The notes: generated from the letters alone by a model not told the origin. A stretch of 64,000 nucleotides of DNA from Elgaria multicarinata webbii (GCF_023053635.1 NC_086172.1:53300001-53364000), one strand, 5' to 3'. Shown: positions 43,790 to 54,763, counted from the stretch's first letter. Numbers and translations are program-made.

Positions 43790-44182
43790 TAGCCTTTCTC
43801 ACCTGCCCACCAGTGAGAGAAATTAGGTGGGTCTCCACATGGAAGAGGGCCTTTTCAGCAGTGGCCCCACACCTGTGGAAAGAACTCCCACCGTCGGCCT
43901 GCCATGCACCATTCTTACAGGCTTTTAAGAAGGCCTTAAAAACATTTTCTTTTATTATAGCTTTCTCATAAATGAACACTGTTTTGCTGCTACTGCCCTC
44001 GTTTTTATTGTTAGTTTTTACTGTTAGCTTTTATTGTTTTTAACTGATATTTTACTGTCTATGCTTTTATTGCTTTTAATGTTTGTACTGTTTTATGTAT
44101 AGTTGAAAGCCGCCTTGGGAGGGCTTCTGCCCTGAAAGGCGGCTAAGAAATGTTTTAAATAAATAAATAAATAATAAAATTA
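43790..44182 (+). mobile_element. L2-type LINE 3' end
   Basis: GGAAGAGGGCCTTTTCAGCA and TGTGGAAAGAACTCCCACCG are the reverse-transcriptase C-terminal codons, followed by a T-rich region and GCCGCCTTGGGAGGGCTTCT, with AAAT repeats at the end. Confidence 0.82.
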
Positions 44183-44220
44183 ATAATTCTAGAATACATT
44201 TGTTGGTTAATGTCACACAG

Positions 44221-44295
44221 AATTTCACTGTGGAATACAATTTAGAGGAATTGCCTGGATTTCCACAGAGCCAGTACAGAGTTAAGGGCTCTGAG
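44221..44295 (+). other. Exon-like segment of unknown gene, copy 1
   Basis: After GTCACACAG, 75 bp read in phase 0 as NFTVEYNLEELPGFPQSQYR then VKGSE. The frame stays open to 44394. GAG/GTCGAT could be a weak donor. A 91% identical copy is at 45726. I do not recognise the protein. It may be an extra RBM43-linked exon, a piece of another gene, or a coding fossil. Confidence 0.45.
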
Positions 44296-44752
44296 GTCGA
44301 TGCGGCTGCATTACAGCCTGTGCTTATTGAGCAAGACAATGAAAAACGCAGTGTTGGCCAAGTTTTCTATTCTTGTGTGGGGAAAAAATTGTGACCGGTG
44401 TAAAAAGCTCAGCCAGAGAAACACACTTGTGTAGCCATGTATGTCTTGTGATTCTCTTTTATACCAAGGTTCCATTTGGTTCATGGTACTTCTTGGTTGC
44501 TCACTGTGGATCCAATAATTGTAGGCAATATAATCCTTATTTGTATTGCGTTGTATTCTTGAAGATAGCCTAGAAATAATTCAAAGGAATACAAAAAATG
44601 GAAGAATTCGGCCACCTGGAAAAGAAACGTAGGTAAGGAAGACTGGAGCATGGCCGGTGTCACCACCAATAGGAAACACAAGAGGGAGCCAAATACCATG
44701 GATCTGTATTTTCATCTCACAATTCAATCCCTGCAGCTAAATCCTTATGTCA

Positions 44753-45045
44753 GACTTTTCCAACCTCCAGATGTTTTGGACCACAACTACCATCATCCCA
44801 GATAATTGGCCATATGACTGGGGCTTATGGGAGTTGTAGTGCCGTATTTCTTCGATTCTAAGACGCCATCAGTTGTAAGAAGCACACTAATTTCAGTACC
44901 ACCAACAGAAAAAAAAGCTTTGATTCTAAGAAATAATAAATGCACCCCGTTTTTAGAGATATTTATATGGGGAAAAAAGTGCATCTTAGAATCGAAGAAA
45001 TATGGTATACTACATTTGGAGGGCATCAAGTTGGGGAAGTCTGCC
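44753..45045. repeat. Family A palindromic element interrupted by a second element
   Basis: Left arm ACTTTTCCAACCTCCAGATG and TTTTGGACCACAACTACCAT; right arm ACATTTGGAGGGCATCAAGT then TGGGGAAGTC. The element at 44842-45005 sits in the right half. Confidence 0.75.
44842..45005. mobile_element. 164-bp inverted-repeat DNA element nested in family A
   Basis: CCGTATTTCTTCGATTCTAA at the left is the near-inverse of TTAGAATCGAAGAAATATGG at the right (pairing extends to about 25 bp). No coding capacity. The target duplication is unclear, so the superfamily is not settled. Confidence 0.8.
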
Positions 45046-45725
45046 ATATACAGGTGAAATATTTCTGATCCACAATCAGCATTCTGCAGAATGTTCACAA
45101 AGAGAGGAGGTGCGTATAATTAAAAGTACCAGAGTAGAGTTTGTTACTATTGGATCAAAATGATATCTGCAAGATTACATATAAGAAGAGTTAAGGTGAA
45201 ACAAAAGTGACTTCCACTATAGTTTTTCTTACTTTTGTAGTGGGGAAACTAGAACTGTGCCCAAGTGGGCCCTCACAATATTCCATTCTATCTGTGGGCA
45301 TAACAAATGGTGCGGTGGTGGTGTCAATTTCACCAAATTTCTTCAAGGGGAGGAGAAAATCTCCAGATAGAGCTCCGCGCAGGCAAAATTTCTTTTATTT
45401 TTTCCCCTAAAGATTTTGGCTTTTTTTGTGTTACCACTGCAGTTTTGTTGGCAGCCTGGCCCCCATTTTGCATTCATCACAATTTCCCATCCATAGTGTC
45501 ATTAGGGAACATAGGCTGGTGGAAGGGAACAAAATAGTGAAGAAAATTAGAAGAAAATTCTGCAAGTGGCATTTTATTTTTAGGGGTTGGGAGAAAGAAA
45601 GAAAAAAACTTCTAAGAAAATGTCTGAGAAACATTGGCTCAAATTTAGTTGTCATACTTCAGGGCATAGTGCATTCTCCAGCGTCTTTCAAACATTGCAT
45701 TTCTTTTTTCTTTTTTCGTACACAG

Positions 45726-45800
45726 AATTTCACAGTGGAATACAATTTAGAGGAATTGCCTGGGTCTCTGCAGAGACAGTACAGAGTTAAGGGCCCTGAG
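45726..45800 (+). other. Exon-like segment of unknown gene, copy 2
   Basis: After a long T/C tract and CGTACACAG, 75 bp in phase 0 read NFTVEYNLEELPGSLQRQYR then VKGPE. Seven bases differ from copy 1, changing four residues. GAG/GTCAAA follows. Similarity starts at the CACAG and fades soon after GAGGTC, so the duplicated block is close to exon-sized. Confidence 0.45.
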
Positions 45801-46010
45801 GTCAAAAATGGCTTGGAGTTGTTTTTATTTTATTTTTTATATTTCTATACTTATATTTTCAAAATAAGCTACTGTGAATAGCTTATTAACCTATCACGGC
45901 TTAAAGTGAGGTCTGAACACGGCCAGTATATGTTGCAATTGTGGGGGAAATAGGAGGCCATCTTATTTCAGTTTCCTTTCTCTTTTACTCACTCTCTCTC
46001 TCTCTCTCTG

Positions 46011-46862
46011 GGCCTTGCTAGACGAGGCGTTAGCGCGCTGTGAGGCCCGGTTTCCCTGCTGTGCGTCCACATGACGCACAGGGGAATCTGGGCCCAGGCC
46101 ACACTGAAGCCTGTTTAAAGCCGCCATAAGCAAAATCGCTTATGGCGCGGCTTTTCCGCAGTCCTGGCCTGAGGCCGGGACTGTGGAACATCTAGCGACT
46201 TCTGTGGCTTTTTGCGGCTACTTGCTACTCGCGAGTAGCCGGGAAAAGCCACGGACTGGGCACAGCGGTGCTGTGCCCATTGGGGCGGGGGGGATCCAGG
46301 GGGGATGGGGGTGGGGGGGGAAGGCCGGACCCTGCAGGAGGTGGGGAGAGCAGGCATCAGGGATGGCAAGGGGGGAGGGCGGGTGAGAGAGAGAGCAGCG
46401 GGCGCCGCTGCCCGGGCAATGCCCAGCATGGGGGGGTGCGCCGCCGCCTGGGGAAGTGGCGGGCGCTGCTGGTCGGGCAATGCCCAGCATGGGGGATATG
46501 CGCCGCCGCCCGGGCAAGCAGACCAGTGCCGCCGCCAGGGCAAGGCCGGGGACAGGGAGGGCGGACGGCATGGGCATCAGGGATGGGGAGGGCGGGGGTG
46601 ACAGAGTGGGCAGGGGGTCTGGGGGGATGTCTTGGGGGGATCGGGATGGGGGGGCTTAGTTTTTTTAAAAAACAGACTTACCTGGTCCGGAGTCTTTGGG
46701 GCGCACGTGGCCCCTTTAAACTTTTTAAAAAAATGGCGGACGCTGCAGGGATCCCGACGTCCCTGCGCGTCCCACGTCTGGAAGCCGGGGCGGCGCGCGC
46801 TAACGTCAGCGCGCCGTCGCCCCGCCTCCAGGCTGTCTCAGCCGGCCAGGTCTCGCAAGGCC
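46011..46862. mobile_element. GC-rich inverted-repeat DNA element, long form, in a (CT)n tract
   Basis: GGCCTTGCTAGACGAGG at the left pairs with GGTCTCGCAAGGCC at the right. Very CpG-rich, with an AAAAAATGGCGGACGCT block and two to three internal tandem copies of a unit with CGGGCAATGCCCAGCATGGG at 46400-46520. It splits a (CT)n microsatellite: CT runs lie at 45991-46009 and 46863-46886. A smaller relative is at 52359-52863. Confidence 0.75.
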
Positions 46863-46886
46863 CTCTCTCTCTCTCTCTCTCTCTCT
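46863..46886. repeat. (CT)n microsatellite, right part
   Basis: Continues the CT run that ends at 46009, on the other side of the inserted element. Confidence 0.9.
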
Positions 46887-46903
46887 GGAGTCTGTTGACT
46901 GCA

Positions 46904-48090
46904 TGCACACCTTCAATGGTGAACAACAATGAAGGTTTAAAAATAAATTCAGTGGTCATTCACAGTTATATCCACAGTCAAAAAAGAGCCTCAAGAAAAG
47001 AAATCACAGAGGAGGAGAAAGACTGGGAAGAAGGTGATACGGTCATGGTGCCAGTTTTGGTATTTGTTTTCCTCCTGCTTACAAATTCCATAAACATCAC
47101 TGTGAGGAAAGACCAGGGAACAAAAGACATGGCAGAAGGAGATTTGAGGGGCATGGTGCAAAGCAGGTTATTCAGCTTTAAAGCCACTCTGACCAGTAAG
47201 AGTTATAATACCGCTAGGTTGGAACGCACATATATTTGTATGTGGGAATGCACCATACAAACTGCAAGGACTAGAAAACCGGTCATAATAGTGATTACAA
47301 AAACTACAGAATACCGAGGGGGAAATTGTGTCACTAGAACAGGCTGGGGTACTCGTCATGTATCCCATGCATGAGCCAGACGTTGGAGTAGATTTGCCGT
47401 ATGTGACTATCTGGCTGCCTGTAGCGGTTCATGTGGAACGCCTTATGAGTGTGAAAAGTACCTTCTCTTTTTCTAGCGCTTCCCTATAATGAGAAATGCT
47501 ATTTTGGATAATAGAAGGAGTAATGACTTCACACTGAATTCAATTAACTTTTAAAAACAGCTGAACTATTTTCTCTTCTCCTTGTTTATAGGGCGGGCAC
47601 TCCTACAACTTAGGCATATTTTAAAGATACCACAGGTGGTTGGCATCTGACAAGGGAACTTGAGCAATTGCTCAGAAATAATGGATTGCACACTGTGTGA
47701 TGTGTGAGCTGACTTCCTACCCTACGTCTGATTTGGCTAGAGTAGAAGCATTCCAATCAGGCTCTCTCTGGGAGGTCCATCATTTTTTTTACATGGGCAG
47801 CTCGGTAGGAAAAAATAGCTGAGTACCCCCATAGTGTTGCTGGTGCTGCAGTCATGAATAAAACAGCACTGCACATCCACTAAAATCATCACTGCTGATC
47901 AAAGGAGCACCTGGGACTGATTTCATGACATGTGGAATCAGTAAACATTGGAGAAGATTGCAAGCTCTTACCATTCTGTTGGTTGGTTGGTGAAATTTTC
48001 TTGCAAAATACCTTGCATGAACATAACCGCCAGGGATCCAAGCGATTGCTATCTCTTCTCAAAATCACATGTTTATCACGGCAAGACTCT
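46904..48090. other. Intergenic, long chance frame
   Basis: The plus-strand open frame that starts inside the GC-rich element (46268) runs to 47374. Its second half has one hydrophobic stretch (VPVLVFVFLLLT), but no start context, splice site or domain. Confidence 0.35.
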
Positions 48091-48107
48091 GTCTAAAGCC
48101 ATCCTCT

Positions 48108-48195
48108 CCAGCTGGCATGACCAATGACCGTTCTGGCTGTCATGGATGGGACTTGCAGTCCATCTGGAGGGAAACAGGTTGGGGGAAGGTTAGTC
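48108..48195. repeat. Family A palindromic element, diverged
   Basis: AGCTGGCATGACCAATGACC on the left, GACTTGCAGTCCATCTGGAG and ACAGGTTGGGGGAAGG on the right. Confidence 0.55.
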
Positions 48196-48206
48196 TAATG
48201 CATCAA

Positions 48207-48247
48207 ACCACCAAGAGCTTCGGCTATTGGGTGGTATAGAAATGTAA

Positions 48248-48290
<43 letters not shown>

Positions 48291-48291
48291 G
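48207..48291 (+). mobile_element. L2-type LINE tail
   Basis: AAGAGCTTCGGCTATTGGGT, GGTATAGAAATGTAATAAAT and about ten AAAT units. Confidence 0.8.
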
Positions 48292-48294
48292 TTC

Positions 48295-49450
48295 CAACGG
48301 GGGACCGGTGAATATGGATCACCTATTTGCCCATTTCTTGATCATTTTTAAGTCTAGGACCATCTCTTTAAGCAAAGCTCCTTTACTGTACAAACGGGAT
48401 CGGTATCTTGAGTGTTGACCCTGCATGGGGTTGCTAGTAACTAGTTCCACTGTGCTGCTGTTGTTGCTTAGGGTTGCTGTATGTAATGTGTCCCCAACAG
48501 TGATCAGTGCACTTCAGTACTGTTATAAAGCAGTAGTGTAGTTCTAGCTCAGATCTGGGGCTGGTAGGAATCTACTACATTCATCAGATGCATAATCTCA
48601 GGCTCGGAGTCCCAATTTGACCCTGCAGAGTTTCCCAGAAGACTCTTCTCTCCACCCCAACCACTGATAATGTGGTGGTTTCTCAGACTTTGGGTTAAAT
48701 TGCCTAAGGCTTAGTTAATGTCAATAAGAGCTTTCAGCTACAATAGGCTGGCATTTTTGGCCCCATCCCTTTTGCCTTCAGCCCCGCCTACCCCTGGAAT
48801 GCCCCCCCCCCCCCGAGAGCTTCTTTGAAATGGAATTTGGAGTGAAAGAGGTTCTGCACCCCCAGTGGACAACATTAGTGAATTCTTGGTGGCAAAATTG
48901 ATTGGGTCAGCCCACCCTAAGGCATATAATAAACATATAATTTAGATGATATGGTGACCTTTGCTACACTGATTAGAAGTTTGGGGCATTTGCATCTCTT
49001 AAACTACAGCACACACACTTCCCTAGGGAAGCCCAGCTCACATACTGGCAGTCATGATTGGGAACCATGATTGACCAGGCCTCCACACAGAGCTGGAGTC
49101 AAGGGTAGGGCTCACACTCCATAAGGAGCCCACTGGCAAGTGCCCACTGGTAAGATAAGGTCCAATAGCTGGAAAATAGATTCAGTGTGGTGTCTTGCCC
49201 AAGAGCCCTCAAAAACTTGGAGCTGGCAGGGCCTCCACGTGCTGTCAGTAGCCGTGTTTGTGAGGATGAACAAAATACAAATTTAAAACATGCTTATAGC
49301 ACTGCATTTAGCCATTTTAAATATGTGAGGCTGCTATAATGGTTAATTTTAATAAGTTCACATGGGCCTATAATACATTTTTAGTGGAATTGGCAGGAAG
49401 CCAGGTTTTAATTATAGCAAAAGCCTAGCTCTTTACCATAATATGTACAC
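48295..49450. other. Intergenic, no gene seen
   Basis: A poly(C) run at 48805 and short repeat-like words only. 42120 and 48830 share a phrase (GAGCTTCTTTGAAATGGAAT versus GAGCTTCTCCAAATTGAATT), so an unidentified repeat covers 41880-42180 and 48590-48860. Confidence 0.4.
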
Positions 49451-49454
49451 TGTA

Positions 49455-49490
49455 CATATTACACTGTACATGTACACTGATGGTGCTATA

Positions 49491-49534
<44 letters not shown>

Positions 49535-49537
49535 AAA
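49455..49537 (+). mobile_element. LINE tail fragment
   Basis: GTACATGTACACTGATGGTG, CTATATAAATAAAT and AAAT repeats; same tail as at 5540 and 54712. Confidence 0.75.
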
Positions 49538-49541
49538 CAAT

Positions 49542-49871
49542 GAGCTTTTCTATGAGGCATTTATTGTGCCCCTGTCATTCCCTCACTCATGGTTGTTTAC
49601 AGGTTCTTTACACAACATTGTTACCATCCAATTTCACACCTGTTTTCGAACAGCACTTTTGGCGAGTTTTGTAAGGGCAGGGAAAATGGGGTATACTTTG
49701 TGAAAGCAAAAGAAAATGTACGTTTGTATTTGCCTATTCTGCTATATCACAGTGCCACCTAAAGGTTATGTAACCGAAAAGCAGAAAAGGAAATCTGTAG
49801 TACTTGATCCCATTTCTGAGAATAAAACCAAAGTAGATCCCATGGATTAACAGCCTCGCGTAGAAAAGCCC
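49542..49871. mobile_element. Inverted-repeat DNA element, family D, complete copy
   Basis: GAGCTTTTCTATGAGGC at the left pairs with GCCTCGCGTAGAAAAGCCC at the right. 330 bp, no transposase. Further pieces lie at 39247-39562, 51139-51330 and near 54200-54300 and 55708-55727. Confidence 0.75.
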
Positions 49872-49874
49872 AAT

Positions 49875-50960
49875 GTAACTATAAGGTTACATGCTATGAA
49901 TTCAAACTTGAAGCATGCACCATGATACAGCAAGGTAGTCTGTCTGCAGAAGAAGCTTCTGGATTTCCTCCTGGACTCCAACTGCCCAAATAAACGAATT
50001 CCATGCAGTGGTATATAAGTATTTTCTTGCTTGGATCCCTGTGTGATGAATTGTACATGAGGCCCTCTGTTATATAGAGTTGTATCCAATGGGGGCTTTG
50101 TATGCACGGCCAGCCCTGCCAGCCCAGGTCTGCACACAGACCCTACCACACACGTGCGTGATGTAGCGCTTCCACGGGCAAGCCCTGAAACAAGTAAATA
50201 TGCTTGTTTCTGGAGGGAGCAAATTCCAGGTGTCCCCCTGGAAGCGTTACATTGCAGCCACAAATGGACTGGGGCCTGGTGGGGCTGGTCACACATAGCC
50301 CCGGGGCCTGGCTGTATGTGCAAGGCCCCAGCTGGATATTTCCCATAGGGTCCATGTACCAAACAGATCATCAGAGATGCCAGCCTTAAAAGTGATCATC
50401 ATCTGTTTATAGGGTGAAGGCGTTAATTTCAGGCTACTTCCTCAATAGATAATCACTACTCTCAGAACTGATGGAACAGATCATTGTGAGCAGCTCACAG
50501 GAACATATGCAGAGGACACTGTGTGCATTGCTGTATATGTGCAAACAGGGAAAATATAGGTTGGGGATATGGATTAAAATATAATGCTTATGGCTGTTGA
50601 ACTATAGGTCTGGGATGATTATGTAGGTTTAGGAAGCTAGACTTTTTGAAAACAATATTACAGTATATATAAATATATGTCTGTTGAGAATGCTTGAATG
50701 ATCAATTGATATTTAGAAGCAAACATTTCCAAAAGAGTAGCGGAGTGTTAAGTCTGTTGTAGCAAAAAGCAAGAGAGTAATATGGCACTTTGAGGACTAA
50801 TACATTTATTATGACATAAACCTTTGTGGACTGGAGTGTACTTAATCTAACGAAATGGACTTTAGTGCATTTGTTAAGCTTAATAAATGTGCTTAATAAC
50901 TGCCATAATGAATGTTAGCCTTTAAGGTACCACAAGACCCTTTGCTGTTAAAAGCTACAG
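49875..50960. other. Intergenic, no gene seen
   Basis: Overlapping open frames on both strands at 49847-50389 have no coding signature. No repeat assigned. Confidence 0.4.
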
Positions 50961-50967
50961 AATGGAT

Positions 50968-51090
50968 TGGATCCCAATTTAGTCAAACTTAGAGAAGACC
51001 CATTGATATCACTGAGACTTTGGTCATGACTTAACTTGTCCTATTTATTTCAATGGATCTACTCTGACTAAATCTGGAACCAACTCTAGG
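50968..51090. repeat. Family C palindromic element
   Basis: GGATCCCAATTTAGTCAAAC on the left and CTACTCTGACTAAATCTGGA on the right. Confidence 0.65.
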
Positions 51091-51138
51091 TCTAGGGTGA
51101 CAGATGACTCTCTTTACTATAATATTCCTTTTTTCTAA

Positions 51139-51330
51139 GGGCTTTTCTACGTGAAACTTTTCACCTACACCTTTACCAAGGCTTCTGCTTCTGGATTCTT
51201 TGTGGGATTAAGATTGTTTCCTTCACATGTGTTTCCCCCCAGGGTTTTTCTTTCTCTGCCTTTCTATATGTTTTATTGCACAACTGCTAGGTGGTGCCGT
51301 GGTATAACAGAATTGCCGTGGTATAACAGA
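51139..51330. mobile_element. Family D element, partial
   Basis: The left end GGGCTTTTCTACGTGAAAC and internal TTTTATTGCACAACTGCTAG, GTGGTGCCGTGGTATAACAG match the inverse interior of family D. The right end was not found. Confidence 0.5.
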
Positions 51331-51358
51331 ATTGGTGCCGTGGTATAACAGATATGGT
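51294..51358. repeat. Three tandem copies of a ~20-bp unit
   Basis: GTGCCGTGGTATAACAGAAT is present three times with small gaps. The unit comes from a conserved word of family D (CACTGTGGTATAGCAGAA), so it is a local expansion inside that element. Confidence 0.85.
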
Positions 51359-51569
51359 GTCATAGAGGCCATTCAGGAAAAAATACCACAATTTCCTCAT
51401 TAGGAAAAAAAATTGTGATAATGGTCGCAAAGCATGGGAGAGACCCTGGAGGAGGACGACATCATGTAAAGGACTAACAAACCACTGTGAGTGAGCAGTC
51501 ACAGGAGCACAATAAAATGTAGAAAGGCTCTAAAGCAAGTAAAAATAATAAAAAACCAGGCTCAGTTGG

Positions 51570-51790
51570 TTGAATTTAGATCCCACTGAAATGTAGTTAG
51601 TTAAGCCCAATGGGAATGAAGTGTGACAGAGGCCTTACCTAGACTTAAGGTTTATCCTGGGGTCGTCCCTGCCTGCTCCAGGGATGTCCTGTGTGTCATT
51701 TACATGAACAGGGATGACCCCGGCGGGACAATCCCGGGATAAACCTTAGGTCTAGCTAAGGCCTAACTTAGCTTGGATCCAACCCCATGG
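51570..51790. repeat. Family C palindromic element interrupted by a MITE
   Basis: TTTAGATCCCACTGAAATGT and AGTTAAGCCCAATGGGAATG, then the inverse TTAGCTTGGATCCAACCCC after the inserted element at 51631-51763. Confidence 0.6.
51631..51763. mobile_element. Short palindromic relative of the GC-rich element
   Basis: GGCCTTACCTAGACTTAAGG and CCTTAGGTCTAGCTAAGGCC are inverted; inner arms GGTTTATCCTGGGGTCGTCC and GGATAAACC continue the pairing. 133 bp. Ends resemble those at 52359. Confidence 0.8.
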
Positions 51791-51956
51791 GAGATTCTGA
51801 TAAATCAGACTGAGATGACAGAAATTCTACTTTTAGCCAGGACTAGCTTCATCACTAAGAGACCCTGGCCACTTGTTTAGAGGGTGTAGGATTTTTACTT
51901 CACTAGCAGCTGGAAAGGATTCTCCCTTTACTGGCACATGGGCAACACACTAGGTC

Positions 51957-52085
51957 ATCCTTCCCCAACCTGGTGCCCTTCAGATGTTTTGGACTTCAAC
52001 TCCAATCAGCCCAGCTAGCAATGACAATGGTCAGGAATACTGGAAGTTGTCCAGAACATTTAGAGGACACCAGGTTAGGAAGCCT
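51957..52085. repeat. Family A palindromic element
   Basis: CATCCTTCCCCAACCTGGTG and CCCTTCAGATGTTTTGGACT face AAGTTGTCCAGAACATTTAG and GGACACCAGGTTAGGAAG. Confidence 0.8.
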
Positions 52086-52358
52086 GCAATAGGGTGAAGG
52101 TAGAGTAGCAGAGGTATGGCTGACTCTAGAGGCTATATGAGAATGTAATGATGAATCCAGTGGGGCAGATGAGGAAAGGGGCCCTAACACAATGGCAGAG
52201 CAGAAACATGGAATATAGAAAGTTTTGTGTTAATCCCTGGCATCATCATTTAATAGATCTTGGCTAAAAGGGTTGGGGGAAACCCATCGGAGAACCTGGA
52301 GAGCTTCTGCCAGTCAGCAGAAACAATACTGAGCTGAAGAAGCCAATAGTCTGACTTA

Positions 52359-52863
52359 GGCCTTTGCTAGACCATGAGTTAGCCCAGGGTGAACCCCAGG
52401 CTTGCCCCTGTGCGTCCAGATGATGCACAGGGGATCCTGGGCTCAGGCAGGGGTCAACTCTCCCTTGCCCTGGCGTAACGGGCTTCAGTTGTAGCCCAGT
52501 ATTTCTCGTGGTCTCGGGCTGAACGAGGCCGCGAGAAAGTCTGCTGCTTTCCCCAGCTACCGCAATTACTCGCAAGTAGCCGGGAAAAGCGGTGGATGGG
52601 GCGCAGCGCTCCTCAGGAGTGCTGTGCCCATCAGGGCGGGGGGGGGGGAGCAGCGACATTTTTTTTTTAAAAAAAAAATACCATTGCCACTCGAGTGTTT
52701 CTGTGCAGTGGCCCCTTTAAACAAATAAAAAAATGGTGGACGCGATGGGGCTTTCCTGCAGCCCGTCGCGTCTGACGTCTGGATTGGAGTGACGGCCCGC
52801 GCTACTTCTACCACGGGCTCGCCCCTCCTCTCGCACGGATTCCCAGGTAGGTCTAGCAAAGGC
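52359..52863. mobile_element. GC-rich inverted-repeat DNA element, short form
   Basis: GGCCTTTGCTAGACC at the left and GTCTAGCAAAGGC at the right are exact inverses over 13 bp. It shares ACTCGCAAGTAGCCGGGAAA, GTGCTGTGCCCATCAGGGCG and AAAATGGTGGACGCGAT with the copy at 46011. 505 bp, no transposase frame. Confidence 0.82.
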
Positions 52864-52869
52864 AAATTC

Positions 52870-53450
52870 ATAAGAAAGAAAGTCTACTTCTTGTAACTCC
52901 AGACAAATTACTTTTATTAGTGTTAAAGCTTTAAACCACACACACACAAATCCAGCTGTGTTGCTATTCCTGACATTTTCAGTATTTTATACGCTTTCAA
53001 TTGACTTCATTGCACCAAGCTTGAGAAGATCAATGGGCTAGCTTGTGTAATGTGGGAGCAGCTTAAATGTGAACAATTTCCCCCCTAATGAGTCTTAGTC
53101 AAAGTTCTCTGTAAGACGAGAGACCTATCACTTCTGATTAATGGACTAACAAGTGCACATTCATTAGGAGCGGATACAGTTCCAGCTAAGCACTTGTTTC
53201 TGTATAAATCAGGTACTGAATTTGTTTTAGGGCAATATTATAATGGCCGACTACCAACATGTTTGCAAAGTGATGGATTCAAAAATGTAAACCACATGTT
53301 GAAGGTATATGTGGGAATGATAGCTTATTCAAAGGATAGATCCATTAGTTAAGCTGGTATAAGTAAAAATCAATAAATTCTTTGCATCTTTCCAAGTCTG
53401 GAGATGACGTAACCTTGTAAATGACTGAGGATTATGTATACTCAGGCTCC
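52870..53450. other. Intergenic, no gene seen
   Basis: No repeat or exon recognised. Confidence 0.4.
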
Positions 53451-53451
53451 A

Positions 53452-53770
53452 TAGCTCCATCCAACAAGCGTTTTATTGCATGCTTGTTACTGGGCACTCA
53501 CGGAGTTTGCTCAGGTCCCTCACATGACGTCGTCTGCTTCCCACATGCCTTCCACCCCTTCTGGCCTTCCTTGTGCGACAACCCCCCCCCCCAATTAAGT
53601 CCGATTTTTTTAAAACTCGGAATCACTGCTATCTCCTGTGTGCAGGAGAAGAAGCGCCATTAGAACAGCGGACTCAATGGGCCTTGTGCTTGTTCTGTAC
53701 TTCCTCTTTTGAAAAAAGGAAGTAACTGAGGAACGAAAACACTGGTGGAGAAGCGAAGGTAGGGAGCGTG
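53452..53770. repeat. Dispersed repeat, copy 1
   Basis: CAACAAGCGTTTTATTGCAT, GACGTCGTCTGCTTCCCACA, a C run, and TACTTCCTCTTTTGAAAA then GGAAGTAACTGAGGA. It aligns throughout with 61064-61375. Family unknown to me. Confidence 0.65.
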
Positions 53771-53980
53771 TTAACCCCCGGGGTAGTGGGGCTTTCTTTG
53801 TGTACAGAATGGGACAGGGATGTAGAATATTGGCCCTTGTGATTGGCAGGCAGTATAAACCATCTGGATTGACCAGGCCAGGCATGTATACCGGGGTTTG
53901 CCTTCCACAAGAGGAAAGGGTCTTCTGTGAGAGGAGGGGCTCCATTCATGAAAGTGTCAGGTTTCCCGGTCAATTTGGAC

Positions 53981-53985
53981 ATTTG

Positions 53986-54016
<31 letters not shown>
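53981..54016. repeat. (GT)n microsatellite
   Basis: About 16 GT units. Confidence 0.95.
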
Positions 54017-54017
<1 letters not shown>

Positions 54018-54709
54018 ACGTACACGAGTGCATGTGTTTAGAACATCTAATTGTGGCTGGAGAACAAGATTATGACACCATTTTGGCGTTTCCTCTCACA
54101 GATAGCTGGTTTAAAAGTTTCCATATTATCTCCGAGCTTTTTGACATGAGGCTGTGAATCGATGTATCTACTTTTGGTTTCATCACAGAATTGAGTTCCA
54201 AACTCTACATAAAGAACTTTTTCTTTCCTGCTTTCCCCCTACATAACCTCCAGGTGGCACTGTGGTATAGCAGAAAATCACAGTTACACAAGTAAGAAGA
54301 TAACTTTTCTTTCACTTTCCTATATAAAAGGAAATTTTCCCTGTTCATAAAAAAAAAAAAAAAAAAAAAACACCTGGCAAAGTGCTCTTTAAAAACAGAA
54401 GTGAAACTGGAGGATCATGACTGTGATGCTATCCCGTTTGAGTCTCCTTTATTTCTCTCTATAATAAAAGGTTCTCAACTATGGGACAAGTCATCAGAAT
54501 GCTGCTCACTGATTCTGTGACTCACTGACCCTTTTTGGCCTCACAGCAACCAGCCCAGCACTCTCTATTCACGCTTTTCCTTCACCGCTGCCACCATATA
54601 ACACTGTACCTTACCTCAGGTACTTTAAGAATCCAATCCAGTTTATGAAACAAAATAACTTTTATTTAACAATAAGTAAGTTCATGCAGTTTATAAATCT
54701 TGTGGTTTC

Positions 54710-54711
<2 letters not shown>

Positions 54712-54763
<52 letters not shown>

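Noticed and set aside
46268-47374. 368-codon plus-strand frame as a gene
   Set aside because: Its first half lies in a GC-rich repeat shared with 52359-52863 and crosses a microsatellite; no domain, start context or splice sites.
49847-50371. 174-codon minus-strand frame
   Set aside because: It begins outside and ends inside the family D element, so it has no consistent origin.
51294-51358. CRISPR-like repeat
   Set aside because: Three short, almost adjacent copies without spacers, inside a vertebrate transposon.
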